64,000 nt of DNA from Bifidobacterium tibiigranuli (GCF_009371885.1 NZ_QLZA01000003.1:124001-188000); one strand, 5' to 3'; positions 1 to 9,024 are shown, numbered from the stretch's first letter. The notes: a model not told the origin generated them from the sequence alone. A program made the numbers and translations.

Positions 1-468
1 TAAGGTGCCGCGACTCTCGGACGTAAGCCCGAATCGATCGAACAGCACCTCCCAAGCGGTAATCGAAGTCAGCGGAAGCGCGGCGGCATCCGCGAATGAG
101 AGCGAAGCGGGCTTGCGCCCGACGATGCGCTCATCGACCAGGTGCAGGCGCTGATTCGTTCCCGTCCGGTCAATCGTTCCCGCATAGAAGACTTCGTCAC
201 CTGGCTTGAATAGGGTGACCGCACTACCGACCGACTTGACGACGCCCGCCGCGTCAAACCCGAGCACACGAAATCCGCTGGGAAAATCTTTCGCAGACGC
301 TTGCGCACGCAGTTTCACATCCGCTGGGTTCACGGATACGGCCTTGATCTCGACCAGCAGGTCATGTGCGCGAGGGGAAGGTAACTCTATCTCACGCTCG
401 ACAAGACTCGACGGATTGGTGATGGGCAGGTTTGCTTCATAGCCTATAGCTGTTGTTGTTATATTCAT
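1..468 (-). CDS. Medium-chain dehydrogenase/reductase (quinone oxidoreductase-like), 3' end cut by window
   Basis: This is the N-terminal 156 codons of a GroES-like MDR-superfamily oxidoreductase; the rest lies beyond the window edge. The visible part has the family's opening pattern: a [20 protein letters not shown] stretch, then a GFDAAGVV motif, then [11 protein letters not shown]. The segment ends in the [10 protein letters not shown] motif that precedes the nucleotide-binding domain. Zn ligands of classical alcohol dehydrogenases are not evident, so a zinc-independent NADPH:quinone reductase-like enzyme is more likely. It is divergent from the HxlR regulator at 547, a common arrangement in which HxlR controls a redox enzyme. 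A TTGACG-17-GATACG promoter is visible on the minus strand just upstream. The family call is firm; the substrate is unknown. Confidence 0.85.
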   Translation of the reverse strand, partial: MNITTTAIGYEANLPITNPSSLVEREIELPSPRAHDLLVEIKAVSVNPADVKLRAQASAKDFPSGFRVLGFDAAGVVKSVGSAVTLFKPGDEVFYAGTIDRTGTNQRLHLVDERIVGRKPASLSFADAAALPLTSITAWEVLFDRFGLTSESRGTL

Positions 469-504
469 GCGAGCACCGTATCAAACAGTAGCCAGTTACC
501 GTCA

Positions 505-539
505 AGGATATATGGTTTCTTTAGGAAACTTGATATACT
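505..539. promoter_or_regulatory. Inverted repeat in HxlR/dehydrogenase divergent promoter (candidate HxlR operator)
   Basis: Two 15-nt arms (505-519 and 525-539) flank a 5-nt centre. The inner GTTTC/GAAAC is exact and the outer part matches at 6 of 10 positions. The right arm contains TATACT (534-539), a good -10 hexamer for the HxlR gene starting at 547. A repressor bound here would cover the promoters of both divergent genes, as HxlR-family autoregulators typically do. That role is inferred. Confidence 0.5.
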
Positions 540-546
540 TTAGGTT

Positions 547-954
547 ATGTCTCAGAGTCCTGTAGCTTCTGCTTCTTCTGCCGTTTCTGCCGTTTCTGTT
601 GTTTCTGCTGCCGCACCAGCCGATGCGTGCGCCCGCAACAATGTCTACGCCGCGATGTGCCCATGCCGCGACATGCTCGATCTTCTCGCCAACAAATGGA
701 GCGCGCTGGCCATCGGCGCACTTGAAGCTGGTCCGCTGCGATTCGGCCAGCTTCGTCGGCTTCTCGAAGGCATCAGCCCGAAAGTGCTTTCTCATACCCT
801 CAAGCGCTTGGAAGCAGAGGACCTTATCACGCGCACCGTGTATGCCGAAGTGCCAGCACGAGTCGAATACGCGCTCACCGACCTCGGCACAAGCGCTTCG
901 ATCCCGCTCAAGCAGTTACGCGACTGGGTCGAAGCCAGTGTTGGCGTGGCGTGA
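547..954 (+). CDS. HxlR-family winged-helix transcriptional regulator
   Basis: A 135-residue protein with an HxlR-type (DUF24) winged helix at about residues 35-125. It has the hallmark Cys just before the first helix (MCPCRDMLDLLANKWSALAI), the recognition segment LRFGQLRRLLEGISPKVLSHTLKRL and the wing YAEVPARVEYALTDLG. The first 30 residues are a Ser/Ala/Val low-complexity extension not needed for the fold. There is no Shine-Dalgarno sequence before the ATG, and a TATACT -10 ends 7 nt upstream, so the mRNA is probably leaderless. The redox-active Cys suggests sensing of an electrophile or quinone (inference), fitting control of the divergent dehydrogenase. Confidence 0.9.
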   Translation: MSQSPVASASSAVSAVSVVSAAAPADACARNNVYAAMCPCRDMLDLLANKWSALAIGALEAGPLRFGQLRRLLEGISPKVLSHTLKRLEAEDLITRTVYAEVPARVEYALTDLGTSASIPLKQLRDWVEASVGVA

Positions 955-1318
955 CGCACGCTGTGACATCCTACATGTCTAGTACTCCCGTTTTTACCGT
1001 GTTTTGTGATTGTTTTTTGCTATGCCGGTAGAGACACCTGATACTTTCGGCAGTTAATGGCTGCCTCCTTGAGCCCATATTCCTTAAACTTATGGCAGAC
1101 ATGTCTCTTGACTATTCCATGTATTGAATCGGGCAGCAGCGCAGCATACAGGCACACGCTATACTGCTAGGGTCAGCAGGGAATTCTTGCGCAAACAGCT
1201 AGCTAGCCACAGTTGCAGTTCATTGGGCTGTGACGGGAACTCCTTAACTTACGCTTACGACGGTTCACGCAGGATGAATGAAACAGTGACACAGCACGAA
1301 GAGGAGGCACGGCCTGGG
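955..1318. other. Gene-free stretch between HxlR and MFS genes
   Basis: About 360 bases with no convincing gene. The MFS frame is open back to 1124, but the extra residues do not resemble a transporter N-terminus. A 10-bp palindrome AGACATGTCT lies at 1098-1107. A TTGACT (1108-1113) and a TATACT (1160-1165) are present but not correctly spaced with each other, so no promoter is called. Confidence 0.4.
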
Positions 1319-2677
1319 ATGGCGCACGATATGGAGCAGAACGCGAAGTCGGATCAGACGGATTTTTTGCGGCACTTGTTCGTGCCGGTGTATATGCCCG
1401 CGATTCTCTTCGCGACCGGTGAGGGCGCGCTGATTCCAGTGGTGCCGCTGACCGCGACGGCGCTGGGGGCGAATGTCGCCACGGCGGGCATCATATCCGG
1501 CCTGCTCATGATCGGCGTGGTGATAGGCGACATGCCCGCAGGCATCATCGTCGCGCGCTGGGGCGAGACCTTCGCCATGCGATTGTCCGCAATCGTGGCA
1601 ATCGTGTCAGCGGTCATCTGCTGGAGGGCCCCGAACCTCGCCATGCTGGCCGTCGGAGTGCTGATGATCGGCATCGCTTCGGCCGCCTTCAACCTCGCAC
1701 GCCACACCTTCCTCACCGTATGGACCCCGCTGTGGTACCGCGCCCGCGCCATGTCGCTGCTCGGCGGCACCACCAGGGTCGGGTACTTCGTCGGCCCGTT
1801 CCTCGCCTCCCCCGTCATCGCGTTCGCCGGCTCGCGCAGCGTGTACTGGCTGCATGTGGTCGCATGCATAACCGTGCTGATCGTGCTGTGGGTGATACCC
1901 GATCCCGAGCAGATGCTCTCCAAGAACAAGGCCGCCGCTGAATCGCATAATAAAAACACGCTTTCTGCAGCAACCGCCTCACCTGCGCCTGCGGTATCGC
2001 AATCTCCTTCCGTTGACACCAGTACGAAGACCGGCACAAACACCGACGCCAGCAACGGGGCCGATGACGACGCGGCACAGCAGCCGACCCGCCATCGTCT
2101 GCCGATCGTCACCTACTTCCCAGTGCTGATACGCATGGGCACCGCCGCCGGGATACTGCAGGCCATGCGCGCCTCCCGCCAGGTGATTCTGCCGCTGTGG
2201 GGCGTGCAACTCAACGTCTCAGAATCGCATATCGCGCTCATCATGGGCATCGCCGGGGCCGTGGACCTTTCGCTCTTCTACACTTCCGGGCAGATCATGG
2301 ACCGTTTCGGCCGCCGCTGGGCCGCCGTGCCGGTGCTGGTCGGCATCAGCATCAGCCATCTGCTGCTCCCCTTCGCACTAGGCGAATGGTCGTACATCGT
2401 CGTCGCGATTCTCTTCTCGATGGCGAATGGTCTGGGCAGCGGCATCGTCATGACGCTGGGCTCCGATCTCGCCGCCCGATACGCGCCTGACGATATGCCC
2501 GGTTTCCTCAGCGGCTGGCGTGTGTTCTCGGATTCCGGCTCAGCATTCGGTCCGCTCGCCATTTCAGCGATGACGGCAGTATCGAGTCTGGCCGGCGCAG
2601 CCGTGCTAATGGGCTGCTGCGGCCTAGTCGGCGCGTTCATGATGCAGCGCTACATTCCACGACTGGTTGGCAAGTAG
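1319..2677 (+). CDS. Major facilitator superfamily (MFS) transporter
   Basis: A 452-residue 12-helix secondary transporter. Helices 1-6 are followed by an about 65-residue hydrophilic Ala/Ser/Thr-rich loop (codons at 1930-2095), then helices 7-12. The MFS loop signature appears as GDMPAGIIVARWGE after helix 2 and GQIMDRFGRRWAAV after helix 8. The frame is open from 1124, but GAGGAGG at 1301-1307 precedes the ATG at 1319, and hydrophobic sequence starts soon after, so 1319 is preferred; 1274 is the alternative. It stands alone between convergent genes. The substrate cannot be read from sequence; a drug or metabolite efflux role is only a guess. Confidence 0.85.
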   Translation: MAHDMEQNAKSDQTDFLRHLFVPVYMPAILFATGEGALIPVVPLTATALGANVATAGIISGLLMIGVVIGDMPAGIIVARWGETFAMRLSAIVAIVSAVICWRAPNLAMLAVGVLMIGIASAAFNLARHTFLTVWTPLWYRARAMSLLGGTTRVGYFVGPFLASPVIAFAGSRSVYWLHVVACITVLIVLWVIPDPEQMLSKNKAAAESHNKNTLSAATASPAPAVSQSPSVDTSTKTGTNTDASNGADDDAAQQPTRHRLPIVTYFPVLIRMGTAAGILQAMRASRQVILPLWGVQLNVSESHIALIMGIAGAVDLSLFYTSGQIMDRFGRRWAAVPVLVGISISHLLLPFALGEWSYIVVAILFSMANGLGSGIVMTLGSDLAARYAPDDMPGFLSGWRVFSDSGSAFGPLAISAMTAVSSLAGAAVLMGCCGLVGAFMMQRYIPRLVGK

Positions 2678-2718
2678 GCTGCCGGGACACTGAGCCACTG
2701 ACTGAGAGCCACCGACCA

Positions 2719-2745
2719 AGAAACACTGAGTAAGAAACACTGAGT
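2719..2745. repeat. Short tandem direct repeat
   Basis: AAGAAACACTGAGT occurs twice in tandem directly before the long stem-loop, with related CACTGA words just upstream. It is probably slippage-generated sequence in a convergent intergenic space. Confidence 0.6.
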
Positions 2746-2800
2746 AGTGATCGGGCTGGCACCGCAACTCCATAGTTGTTGCCGTGCCAGCCTAATCACT
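2746..2800. terminator. Long stem-loop between convergent MFS and surface-protein genes
   Basis: AGTGAT (2746-2751), GGCTGGCAC and GCAAC pair with GTTGC, GTGCCAGCC and ATCACT (2795-2800), giving a nearly continuous stem of about 22 bp around a short loop. It sits between two converging genes and probably ends transcription from both sides. There is no long U-tract on either side. Confidence 0.65.
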
Positions 2801-2825
2801 GCGAGAGCCTTTCTCCTCATGCATT

Positions 2826-2905
2826 TTTATGCACTTTCGCACTCGCCCCGCACTCACTCGCACTCGTTCCGCGCGCTTTCATGCACTCGCACTCGCACAC
2901 ATCCT
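2826..2905. repeat. GCACTC hexamer-rich stretch
   Basis: The hexamer GCACTC and variants (CACTCG, CGCACT) recur at least six times in about 75 bases immediately downstream of the surface-protein gene. No function is evident. Confidence 0.5.
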
Positions 2906-2916
2906 CACATGCTGTT

Positions 2917-5220
2917 TCACATGCGTCGGCGAATCGCTGCGACCATAAGCAGAGCGACGAGTGCTGCGACGATGCCGACTCCGGCGAATGCCACCACCGA
3001 GGAACCCGTCTTAGCCAAGGCGGCAGGCCGGTCGGCGGCCGGCTTATCAGGAGCTGGATTGCCGGGACCGGGACTTGGATTCGGCTGGTTCGGGGCTGGC
3101 TGCGTCGGCTTGCTGTCCTCAACGACCTCCACCACCTCTCCCTCGGCACCGAGTTCATGCGTGGCGAGCACATCGCCCTTCGGCGAGAATACCGTGGCCT
3201 TCCAGTACACGAATCCGGGCTTTGCTGAGCGCACCTGACTGCTAGGCACCTTCTGGTCGCCTGACGTATGGTTCAGCTTCACGCGGTCGCCGTCGAGCAG
3301 CTTGGCATTCGCTCCGGGTTTGACTCTTTTGGCTACGGCCTCGTACGCGCCGAATTCGACGTATGACCCTTCCTTCACATCGCCGACGACCCGCGCGACA
3401 TCCCTGAACGGCTCATTGACCTTGACCTTGTCGTGATCGACCTGAGTGGTGATCACCGGTGCCTTGGGATGCGCGAATTCCTCGACGCGCGTGCGCTCCC
3501 AGGCATCGTCGTACGCGCTTGCCGCCGGCATGACGCGGTCGTCGCCTGCAAACTGCCAGACGAACACGTACCAGCCGTGGGCTTCGCCGCGGATGTTCAC
3601 CGGCTTGCCATGAGCGTCAGGTACCCCGGCACCGATACGGAAGGTGCCGTTGGCAGCCGCGTAGTTCCACGTGCCTATGCGCCGGTGATGCTCGTCTTCC
3701 TTGGGCACGTCTGCTGTGCTGGGGCGGTACTGCTCATCATTGGCGGCGTCATTCGCATCGCCCGACCACCACACGCTCACCTGCACATGCGCGCGGTCCG
3801 GCCCGAAGCCGAATGCCTTGCTGCCTGCGAACGACCCGTGATCGTCCGGGAAGCCGGAGACGGTTATGGTGTCGCTGAGCTCGGATCCCACGCTTGCGCT
3901 GTGTTCGGTCACGCTGGACCGCACGCTGAGCCTGGCTCGATGCGCGTTGGTTTCCGCTACTTCCAGGAACGGCATGACAGCGTCGGCAAGAACATACTCG
4001 CGCGCCTGCTCGCTCAGTGTCCCGCGCTCGAAGGCCCATACCCAGGTGCCGAATCCTCCGGCGGCTGGGGCCTTGTACGCTTCGGAACCACCAGGCTTCG
4101 TCGTGGCCTTCACCTTCACCATCTGACCAGGCCCGGTAAAGCTCGCAGCTCCGTACGCTGAGGGCTTGTGGCCCGCTTGCGCCAACCGCTTGAGGAACGC
4201 CGCCGCGCTTTCGCCTGGCTGCACGGATGCGCCTTCATTCAGCGCGCCGGGTGACAGCTTGTCGAAGTACCAGCCAGTCGCCGCCAGCTTGAGACCTTGC
4301 GGCCAGTGGCTGTCTGCGCCGCGCACTCCGGAAGTCACCTCATCGACCACGCTCTGGCCCGCGTCGACTATTTTCGCGGACACGCGAGTATCCAGCGAAG
4401 GCGTGAAATCCTTGCGAACCGTGAACGATATGGCACTACCACGCACCTGCTTCATTCCACCGAAGCGCACGAAGTCCTGTCCGCTGACGATATGCTCAAG
4501 CGTTGGACGATCATAGGATATGGACGCCGTCACCTCGCCTGCGCCAGTCGCCTGCCAGCTATGCGCGATTGCCTGCGCGCCGGAGACGCCGCTGATGGAG
4601 TTCTTTCCGTTCTGGAAGCGCGCCGGGCCGTCGAGCATAACCGTATAGGGCACTCCGGCAATGGGCGAGCCCGCGGCATTCGTGACAATCGCCTCCACAA
4701 CGCCTTGGCGCAGCCCTTGCGCGTAGCGCTGCGTGATCTTCGCGCCGGAGGACGCATGCGCTGCGGCTTCGCGCCACAATGCATCGGCGCGTTCGAGGAT
4801 GCCGGCATGCGTGCGAACGATGCTCTCGCGGTGAGGTGCCCAGAGCGCCTGATTCAGGTCATAGTGATCATGCGCAAGCACGGCGATCGCGGCATAGGTG
4901 AGCTGATCGGTGCCGCCTCGGTAATGGTCTATGAGCCAGGCCAGCCGTCGCGCGTCATCAGTGGAGGCAATTTCACGCACCTCGTCGATCTGATAGGAGG
5001 CGAGCGAGCCTGTTTCGATGCAGTAATAATCAGTGTCGTCATCCTGAGCGATCACCCCGAGGCGCAGAGCTTTGCCATCGACTGTGTATACGAGATAACG
5101 GCTGTTGTCCGGCCTGCGCAAATCGGCAGCCCGCGCGACCGTAGGCAAGCAGACTGCCATCAGGACCGCCGCCAGCGCGACGACGATGGCCGTCAACCGG
5201 CTTCGTAGCATTGCGTTCAT
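2917..5220 (-). CDS. Sortase-anchored surface protein with possible thioester-type N-terminal domain
   Basis: A 767-residue secreted wall protein. A classical signal peptide (Arg-rich start, hydrophobic core, cleavage near VARAAD) is followed by a large extracellular region. The C-terminus has a Pro/Asn/Asp spacer, an LAKTG sortase motif, a hydrophobic helix and a basic RRRM tail. Early in the mature protein, DYYCIETG and the following ARRLAWLIDHY segment resemble actinobacterial thioester (TED) domains that bind host surfaces covalently; this assignment is tentative. AAAGGAAAG before the ATG at 5220 supports that start over one seven codons upstream. No sortase or pilin neighbour is present. 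The role is probably adhesion or wall architecture (inference). Confidence 0.8.
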   Translation of the reverse strand: MNAMLRSRLTAIVVALAAVLMAVCLPTVARAADLRRPDNSRYLVYTVDGKALRLGVIAQDDDTDYYCIETGSLASYQIDEVREIASTDDARRLAWLIDHYRGGTDQLTYAAIAVLAHDHYDLNQALWAPHRESIVRTHAGILERADALWREAAAHASSGAKITQRYAQGLRQGVVEAIVTNAAGSPIAGVPYTVMLDGPARFQNGKNSISGVSGAQAIAHSWQATGAGEVTASISYDRPTLEHIVSGQDFVRFGGMKQVRGSAISFTVRKDFTPSLDTRVSAKIVDAGQSVVDEVTSGVRGADSHWPQGLKLAATGWYFDKLSPGALNEGASVQPGESAAAFLKRLAQAGHKPSAYGAASFTGPGQMVKVKATTKPGGSEAYKAPAAGGFGTWVWAFERGTLSEQAREYVLADAVMPFLEVAETNAHRARLSVRSSVTEHSASVGSELSDTITVSGFPDDHGSFAGSKAFGFGPDRAHVQVSVWWSGDANDAANDEQYRPSTADVPKEDEHHRRIGTWNYAAANGTFRIGAGVPDAHGKPVNIRGEAHGWYVFVWQFAGDDRVMPAASAYDDAWERTRVEEFAHPKAPVITTQVDHDKVKVNEPFRDVARVVGDVKEGSYVEFGAYEAVAKRVKPGANAKLLDGDRVKLNHTSGDQKVPSSQVRSAKPGFVYWKATVFSPKGDVLATHELGAEGEVVEVVEDSKPTQPAPNQPNPSPGPGNPAPDKPAADRPAALAKTGSSVVAFAGVGIVAALVALLMVAAIRRRM

Positions 5221-5341
5221 GATCTTTCCTTTCGTTGGCACGCAACGTCATAGTGTGCGTGATAACGAGCCTGTCATAGCTGGGCATCCCCGCGCATCCT
5301 GAAACGGGTACTGTGGTCGAAGGCTTGGGGTCTCGGCGTGT

Positions 5342-5395
5342 TGTGGATAACTCACCTGTGGATAACTCACCTGTGGATAACTGCGGTGTGGATAA
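5342..5395. promoter_or_regulatory. Cluster of four perfect DnaA boxes, 15-bp period
   Basis: TGTGGATAA, the reverse complement of the consensus DnaA box TTATCCACA, occurs without mismatch at 5342-5350, 5357-5365, 5372-5380 and 5387-5395, always in the same orientation and at exact 15-bp steps. TTATCAACA at 5506-5514 is a one-mismatch fifth site. No dnaA, dnaN, rpmH or AT-rich unwinding region is nearby, so this is not the chromosomal origin. It may be a DnaA-titration locus or a DnaA-controlled promoter for glgE. Confidence 0.8.
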
Positions 5396-5580
5396 CTTCG
5401 CTGCAGACATCTACCAGCATCTGCCGGCACCCAGCGCACGCGACGAGCGCAAACAATGCCTTCACAACAGCGCCCTTAACCGGTACGACACCACTGATCA
5501 CCGCGTTATCAACACGGCAAAGCCGCCGACATGCGGTCATAGAAACACATCCTGCGCCGCACGCACCTTACAATGGCATT

Positions 5581-7890
5581 ATGGCTACACACCACACAAG
5601 CAAAGAAGCACCATCCAAACGCCACGATTCCGCCGGCACCGCCGCCGCAACGGCTTCGGCAGGCGCGTCCGCCAAGCAGGACGCCGCGTCTGTCACCAAG
5701 CCGCCGGTCCCGCCCAAAGTGCACCGTGCACGGCATTCGAAAGCCGCAGGATCGCGTCATTCCGCCGCCTCGACGCAGTCGCGCATGCCACGAATCCACC
5801 TGCAGCCAGGCGAAGAGGCCCCAGCCCCCACCCTGCCGGCCGATTCGCCCGAGCAGCTTGGTCGCGTCGCAGTGCTCGACATCACGCCGAGCCGTGAAAA
5901 CGATGTGTTCCCGGTGCGCGTCGAACTCGGCGAGACCTTCTCCGTCACCGCGCAGGTCTTCATCGAAGGCCGCAGCAAAATCGGCGCAACGGCCGTGCTG
6001 CGCAACCCGCGCGGCCGCGAGATGCTGCGCATGCCGATGGCCTGCGTCAACCCCGGGCTGGACCGCTGGGCCGTGACGCTCAAGGCCGGCGAGCACAGCA
6101 CCGTGAAGCCCTGGGACGAGGAATGGCCCGCGCTGCGCCGCCAGCTCGGCGATTGGAGTCTGATCGTCGAAGGCTGGGAGGACACCTACGCCTCCTGGCT
6201 GCACGACGCACGCATCAAGGTCGATGTCCATGACGATGTGGAGAACGCTCTCGACTCGGGCGCGAATCTGCTCAGCCGCTGGGCAGACAGGCACGATGCA
6301 GGACTGTCGGCAAGCGAGCGCCGGACGCTGCGCGAAGCTGCCGAGCGCATCGCCGACCATAGCCTGAACGGGCACGAACGGCTTGCCGCCGCCGACAACG
6401 AGGCCATTGAGCGCCTGCACGTCGAGCATCCGCTGCGCGATGCCATCTCGCCCAGCCATCCCAAGACGGTCCATGTCGAGCGGCCGAAATCGAGCTTCAC
6501 GGCCTGGTACCAGTTCTTCCCCCGTTCCGAAGGCGCGACCCGCGACCCTCAGACCGGCAAGATCACCCCTGGCACTTTGCGCACCTCGGTGAGCGGGCTC
6601 GAACGCGCCGCCGCGCAGGGCTTCGACGTGGTCTATTTGCCGCCAATCTTCCCCATCGGCGTCACCAACCGCAAGGGCCGCAACAACAGCCTGGTCGCCG
6701 GCCCTGAAGACCCCGGCTCCCCCTTCGGCATCGGCTCCGAGCTGGGCGGCCACGACACCGTCGACCCGCAGCTGGGCACCATGGACGACTTCAAGGCGCT
6801 GTGCGCCCGCGCCCATGAGCTGAATCTGGAGATTGCGCTCGACTTCGCGCTGCAATGCTCGCCGGACCACCCGTGGGTCAAGGAGCACCCAGACTGGTTC
6901 CGCCACAAGCCCGACGGCACCATCGCCTTTGCCGAGAACCCGCCGAAGAAATACCAGGACATCTATCCCATCGATTTCAACGCGGACATGCCCGGCATCG
7001 AGCGCAAGGTCGAACGGCTCATGGACCTGTGGATCGAGGCGGGCGTCACCATATTCCGCATCGACAACCCGCACACCAAGCCGGTGCGCTTCTGGCAGGA
7101 CGTGATCGCCGCCGTCACGCGCAAACACCCCGAAGTGCTTTTCCTCGCCGAGGCCTTCACCCGCCCTGGCATGATGCGCGCGCTGAGCTACGTCGGCTTC
7201 ACGCAGTCGCACTGCTACTTCCCCTGGCGCAACGAAAAGTGGAATCTGGACGATTACCTGCTCGAAACCAACAGCGATGAGGCCTTCTACCAGCACAACA
7301 CCTTCTGGCCCACCACGCCCGATATCCTCACCGATTACATCCGCGACAACGGCATCGCCGGGCATGCGATCCGCGCGGTGCTGGCGGCCATGGGCTCGCC
7401 GTCCTGGGGCATCTACAACGGCTACGAGCTTATCGAGAACCGGCAGCGCCCCGGCTACGAGGAGCAGCAGGACAACGAGAAGTACGAGGTCAAGGTGCGC
7501 GATTGGAGCCAGGCCGGGCAGTACGGCATCGGCGAGCTGCTCGCATCGCTCAACCGCATCCGGCGAGCGCACCCCGCCTGCCGCAGCTACCACGACCTGA
7601 ATCTGCTGCCCTGCGAGGATGAGAGCATCATCGCCTTCATCCGCCATGTGCCGGCCGAACTCACCGGCACCGGCAAGCCGGACACGGTGATCGTGGTCGT
7701 CAATCTCGACGCGCATAACAGCCATCAGGCCGTGGTGCATCTCGAACTGGGCGACTACGGGCTGCCCACCGATCGCGCGGTCAGGCTCCGAGACGAGCTC
7801 ACCGGACGCGAATTCGACTGGGGCTGGGACAATTTCGTGTCCCTCGCGCCGTGGGCGGATGTCGCGCATATCCTCAGCGTTGAATACTGA
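5581..7890 (+). CDS. glgE: Alpha-1,4-glucan:maltose-1-phosphate maltosyltransferase GlgE
   Basis: GlgE extends alpha-1,4-glucans from maltose 1-phosphate in the cytoplasm, the last step of the trehalose-to-glucan route. The 769-residue protein begins with a disordered basic stretch, then the GlgE N-terminal domain (DUF3416; VFPVRVELGETFSVTAQVF) and a GH13-type barrel with the family hallmark SSFTAWYQFFPRSEG. The catalytic nucleophile lies in FRIDNPHTKP (about D495) and the acid in FLAEAFTRPGMM (about E524), both intact. The frame is open further upstream, but that part encodes the DnaA-box repeat. TACAAT ends 7 nt before the ATG and no ribosome site is visible, suggesting a leaderless mRNA. 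No treS or maltokinase gene is adjacent. Confidence 0.93.
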   Translation: MATHHTSKEAPSKRHDSAGTAAATASAGASAKQDAASVTKPPVPPKVHRARHSKAAGSRHSAASTQSRMPRIHLQPGEEAPAPTLPADSPEQLGRVAVLDITPSRENDVFPVRVELGETFSVTAQVFIEGRSKIGATAVLRNPRGREMLRMPMACVNPGLDRWAVTLKAGEHSTVKPWDEEWPALRRQLGDWSLIVEGWEDTYASWLHDARIKVDVHDDVENALDSGANLLSRWADRHDAGLSASERRTLREAAERIADHSLNGHERLAAADNEAIERLHVEHPLRDAISPSHPKTVHVERPKSSFTAWYQFFPRSEGATRDPQTGKITPGTLRTSVSGLERAAAQGFDVVYLPPIFPIGVTNRKGRNNSLVAGPEDPGSPFGIGSELGGHDTVDPQLGTMDDFKALCARAHELNLEIALDFALQCSPDHPWVKEHPDWFRHKPDGTIAFAENPPKKYQDIYPIDFNADMPGIERKVERLMDLWIEAGVTIFRIDNPHTKPVRFWQDVIAAVTRKHPEVLFLAEAFTRPGMMRALSYVGFTQSHCYFPWRNEKWNLDDYLLETNSDEAFYQHNTFWPTTPDILTDYIRDNGIAGHAIRAVLAAMGSPSWGIYNGYELIENRQRPGYEEQQDNEKYEVKVRDWSQAGQYGIGELLASLNRIRRAHPACRSYHDLNLLPCEDESIIAFIRHVPAELTGTGKPDTVIVVVNLDAHNSHQAVVHLELGDYGLPTDRAVRLRDELTGREFDWGWDNFVSLAPWADVAHILSVEY

Positions 7891-7929
7891 GCGCAGCATA
7901 CCGAAGATGCCGACCGGCTGACCTGCTAT

Positions 7930-7969
7930 CCGCACCACACAAGGCGGCACTCGCCTTCGCGTGGTGCGG
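7930..7969 (+). terminator. Stem-loop terminator after glgE
   Basis: CCGCACCAC pairs with GTGGTGCGG, and AAGGCG with CGCCTT inside it, giving a two-part stem 40 bases downstream of the glgE stop. No U-tract follows. Confidence 0.6.
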
Positions 7970-8089
7970 GTACGCTAGGCCAGGTAAGGCATTGAAAGCT
8001 TGGCGCTTGCGCTGGGCTGCTCAAGACCATAATCAACCGAATACGGCCTGCGACGAAAGCAGGCCGAAGATCATAAGGAGAAACGAATA

Positions 8090-8581
8090 ATGGCAGAGAC
8101 ATTCAACGTAGTCGTCGAGATTCCTCGCGGCTCCAAGAACAAGTACGAAGTCGACCATGAGACCGGTCGCGTATTCCTCGACCGCACGCTGTTCACCGCG
8201 ATGGGCTACCCGGACGACTACGGCTACATCGACAACACGCTGGGCGAAGATGGCGATCCGCTTGACGCGCTCGTGATGATCCCGAACTCCGTGTTCCCCG
8301 GCTGCGTGGTCGAGTGCCGCGCCGTGGGCCTGTACCACATGGTCGACGAGGCCGGCGGCGACGACAAGGTGCTGTGTGTGCCCGCCGACGTGCGCTTCGA
8401 CGACATCAAGGACATCGATGACGTCAACGACTTCCACAAAGCCGAGATCAAGCACTTCTTCGAGCAGTACAAGGCGCTGGAACCGGGCAAGGAAGTACAG
8501 CCCGGCGACTACTGGGCCGGCATCGACGAGGCCGACAAGCAGATCAAGGCCGCACGCGAGCGCCTGACGGCACAGGCCTGA
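8090..8581 (+). CDS. ppa: Inorganic pyrophosphatase (family I)
   Basis: Soluble cytoplasmic pyrophosphatase hydrolysing PPi to 2 Pi, which pulls biosynthetic reactions forward. The 163-residue length is normal for family I. The conserved sequence is complete: [17 protein letters not shown] at the start, the signature [10 protein letters not shown] with its metal-binding Asp residues, then [13 protein letters not shown] and a C-terminal FFEQYK segment. AAGGAGAAACGAATA gives a clear ribosome site before the ATG. It is monocistronic, followed by a strong stem-loop. Confidence 0.97.
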   Translation: MAETFNVVVEIPRGSKNKYEVDHETGRVFLDRTLFTAMGYPDDYGYIDNTLGEDGDPLDALVMIPNSVFPGCVVECRAVGLYHMVDEAGGDDKVLCVPADVRFDDIKDIDDVNDFHKAEIKHFFEQYKALEPGKEVQPGDYWAGIDEADKQIKAARERLTAQA

Positions 8582-8629
8582 TTTCGTGGAACGCTTGCCA
8601 AGGGCACTGGTAAAGGCCCGAGGCGTCAA

Positions 8630-8654
8630 AGTAAGAGTCCAGTGGACTCTTACT
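8630..8654. repeat. 12-1-12 palindrome, copy 1
   Basis: AGTAAGAGTCCA and its exact complement TGGACTCTTACT flank a single G. Two other 12-1-12 palindromes with the same CACTG/CAGTG centre but different arms occur at 9025 and 57704, each next to a GGGCC-rich stretch. Confidence 0.75.
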
Positions 8655-8707
8655 AGCCGAGGCTGAGCGTCCGCTAAGGACGCGAAGAGATAAATCGCAG
8701 CCGCAAA

Positions 8708-8733
8708 GAAAGCCACCCACTCGGGTGGCTTTC
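8708..8733 (+). terminator. Terminator hairpin downstream of ppa
   Basis: GAAAGCCACCC, loop ACTC, GGGTGGCTTTC form a perfect 11-bp stem. An outer CAGCCGCA (8698-8705) / TGCGGCTG (8742-8749) pairing can extend it. Confidence 0.75.
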
Positions 8734-8840
8734 GCCGTATCTGCGGCTGTGTCTGCGGCTATGTGCAGCAGGCGAGCATGATTCGTCCGCACGCTTTCCT
8801 CGCCTCGAACATTCCCCAGCCGCCGAATCGCTATCCTAAC

Positions 8841-8948
8841 GTCACAATTCCCGCATGATGACGGAACCTATGCGGGGCTTGTGTCATATGACTGGCCGTA
8901 TACGTCACAACGCCCGCATAAGGGTCAAGTTAGTGCGGGAGTTGTGAC
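8841..8948. repeat. Modular palindromic array, locus A (two hairpins)
   Basis: Arms GTCACAATTCCCGCA (8841-8855), TGCGGGGCTTGTGTC (8871-8885), GTCACAACGCCCGCA (8904-8918) and TGCGGGAGTTGTGAC (8934-8948) form two hairpins with 15-nt loops, separated by an 18-nt near-palindromic linker that starts ATATGAC and ends GTATAC. The second loop, TAAGGGTCAAGTTAG, is the reverse complement of loop 1 in locus B at 30408, so this copy is inverted. It lies between ppa and mntP. The rest of the 8582-9234 gap holds terminators, palindromes and the mntP leader. Confidence 0.85.
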
Positions 8949-9024
8949 GGTTCGTGGCTTGACGACTGGCCAAGGGTGAACTCCGTTGTTTCCTCGGGCC
9001 CTTGGTGGGCCCTCGGCGTCGGCT

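Noticed and set aside
1124..1318. Upstream start of the MFS transporter at 1124
   Set aside because: The 65 extra residues are hydrophilic and non-family-like; GAGGAGG lies before the ATG at 1319.
5342..5514. Chromosomal replication origin at the DnaA boxes
   Set aside because: No dnaA, dnaN, rpmH, gyr or A/T-rich unwinding region is present around it.
5338..5580. N-terminal extension of GlgE from 5338
   Set aside because: The extension translates the DnaA-box repeat (LWITHLWITHLWIT) and has no family similarity or ribosome site.
5509..7950. Long minus-strand open frame opposite glgE (813 codons)
   Set aside because: A shadow of GC-rich codon bias; no start signal and low-complexity composition. 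The same applies to long frames opposite valS, rho, the FAD oxidoreductase, gatB, clpB and hutU.
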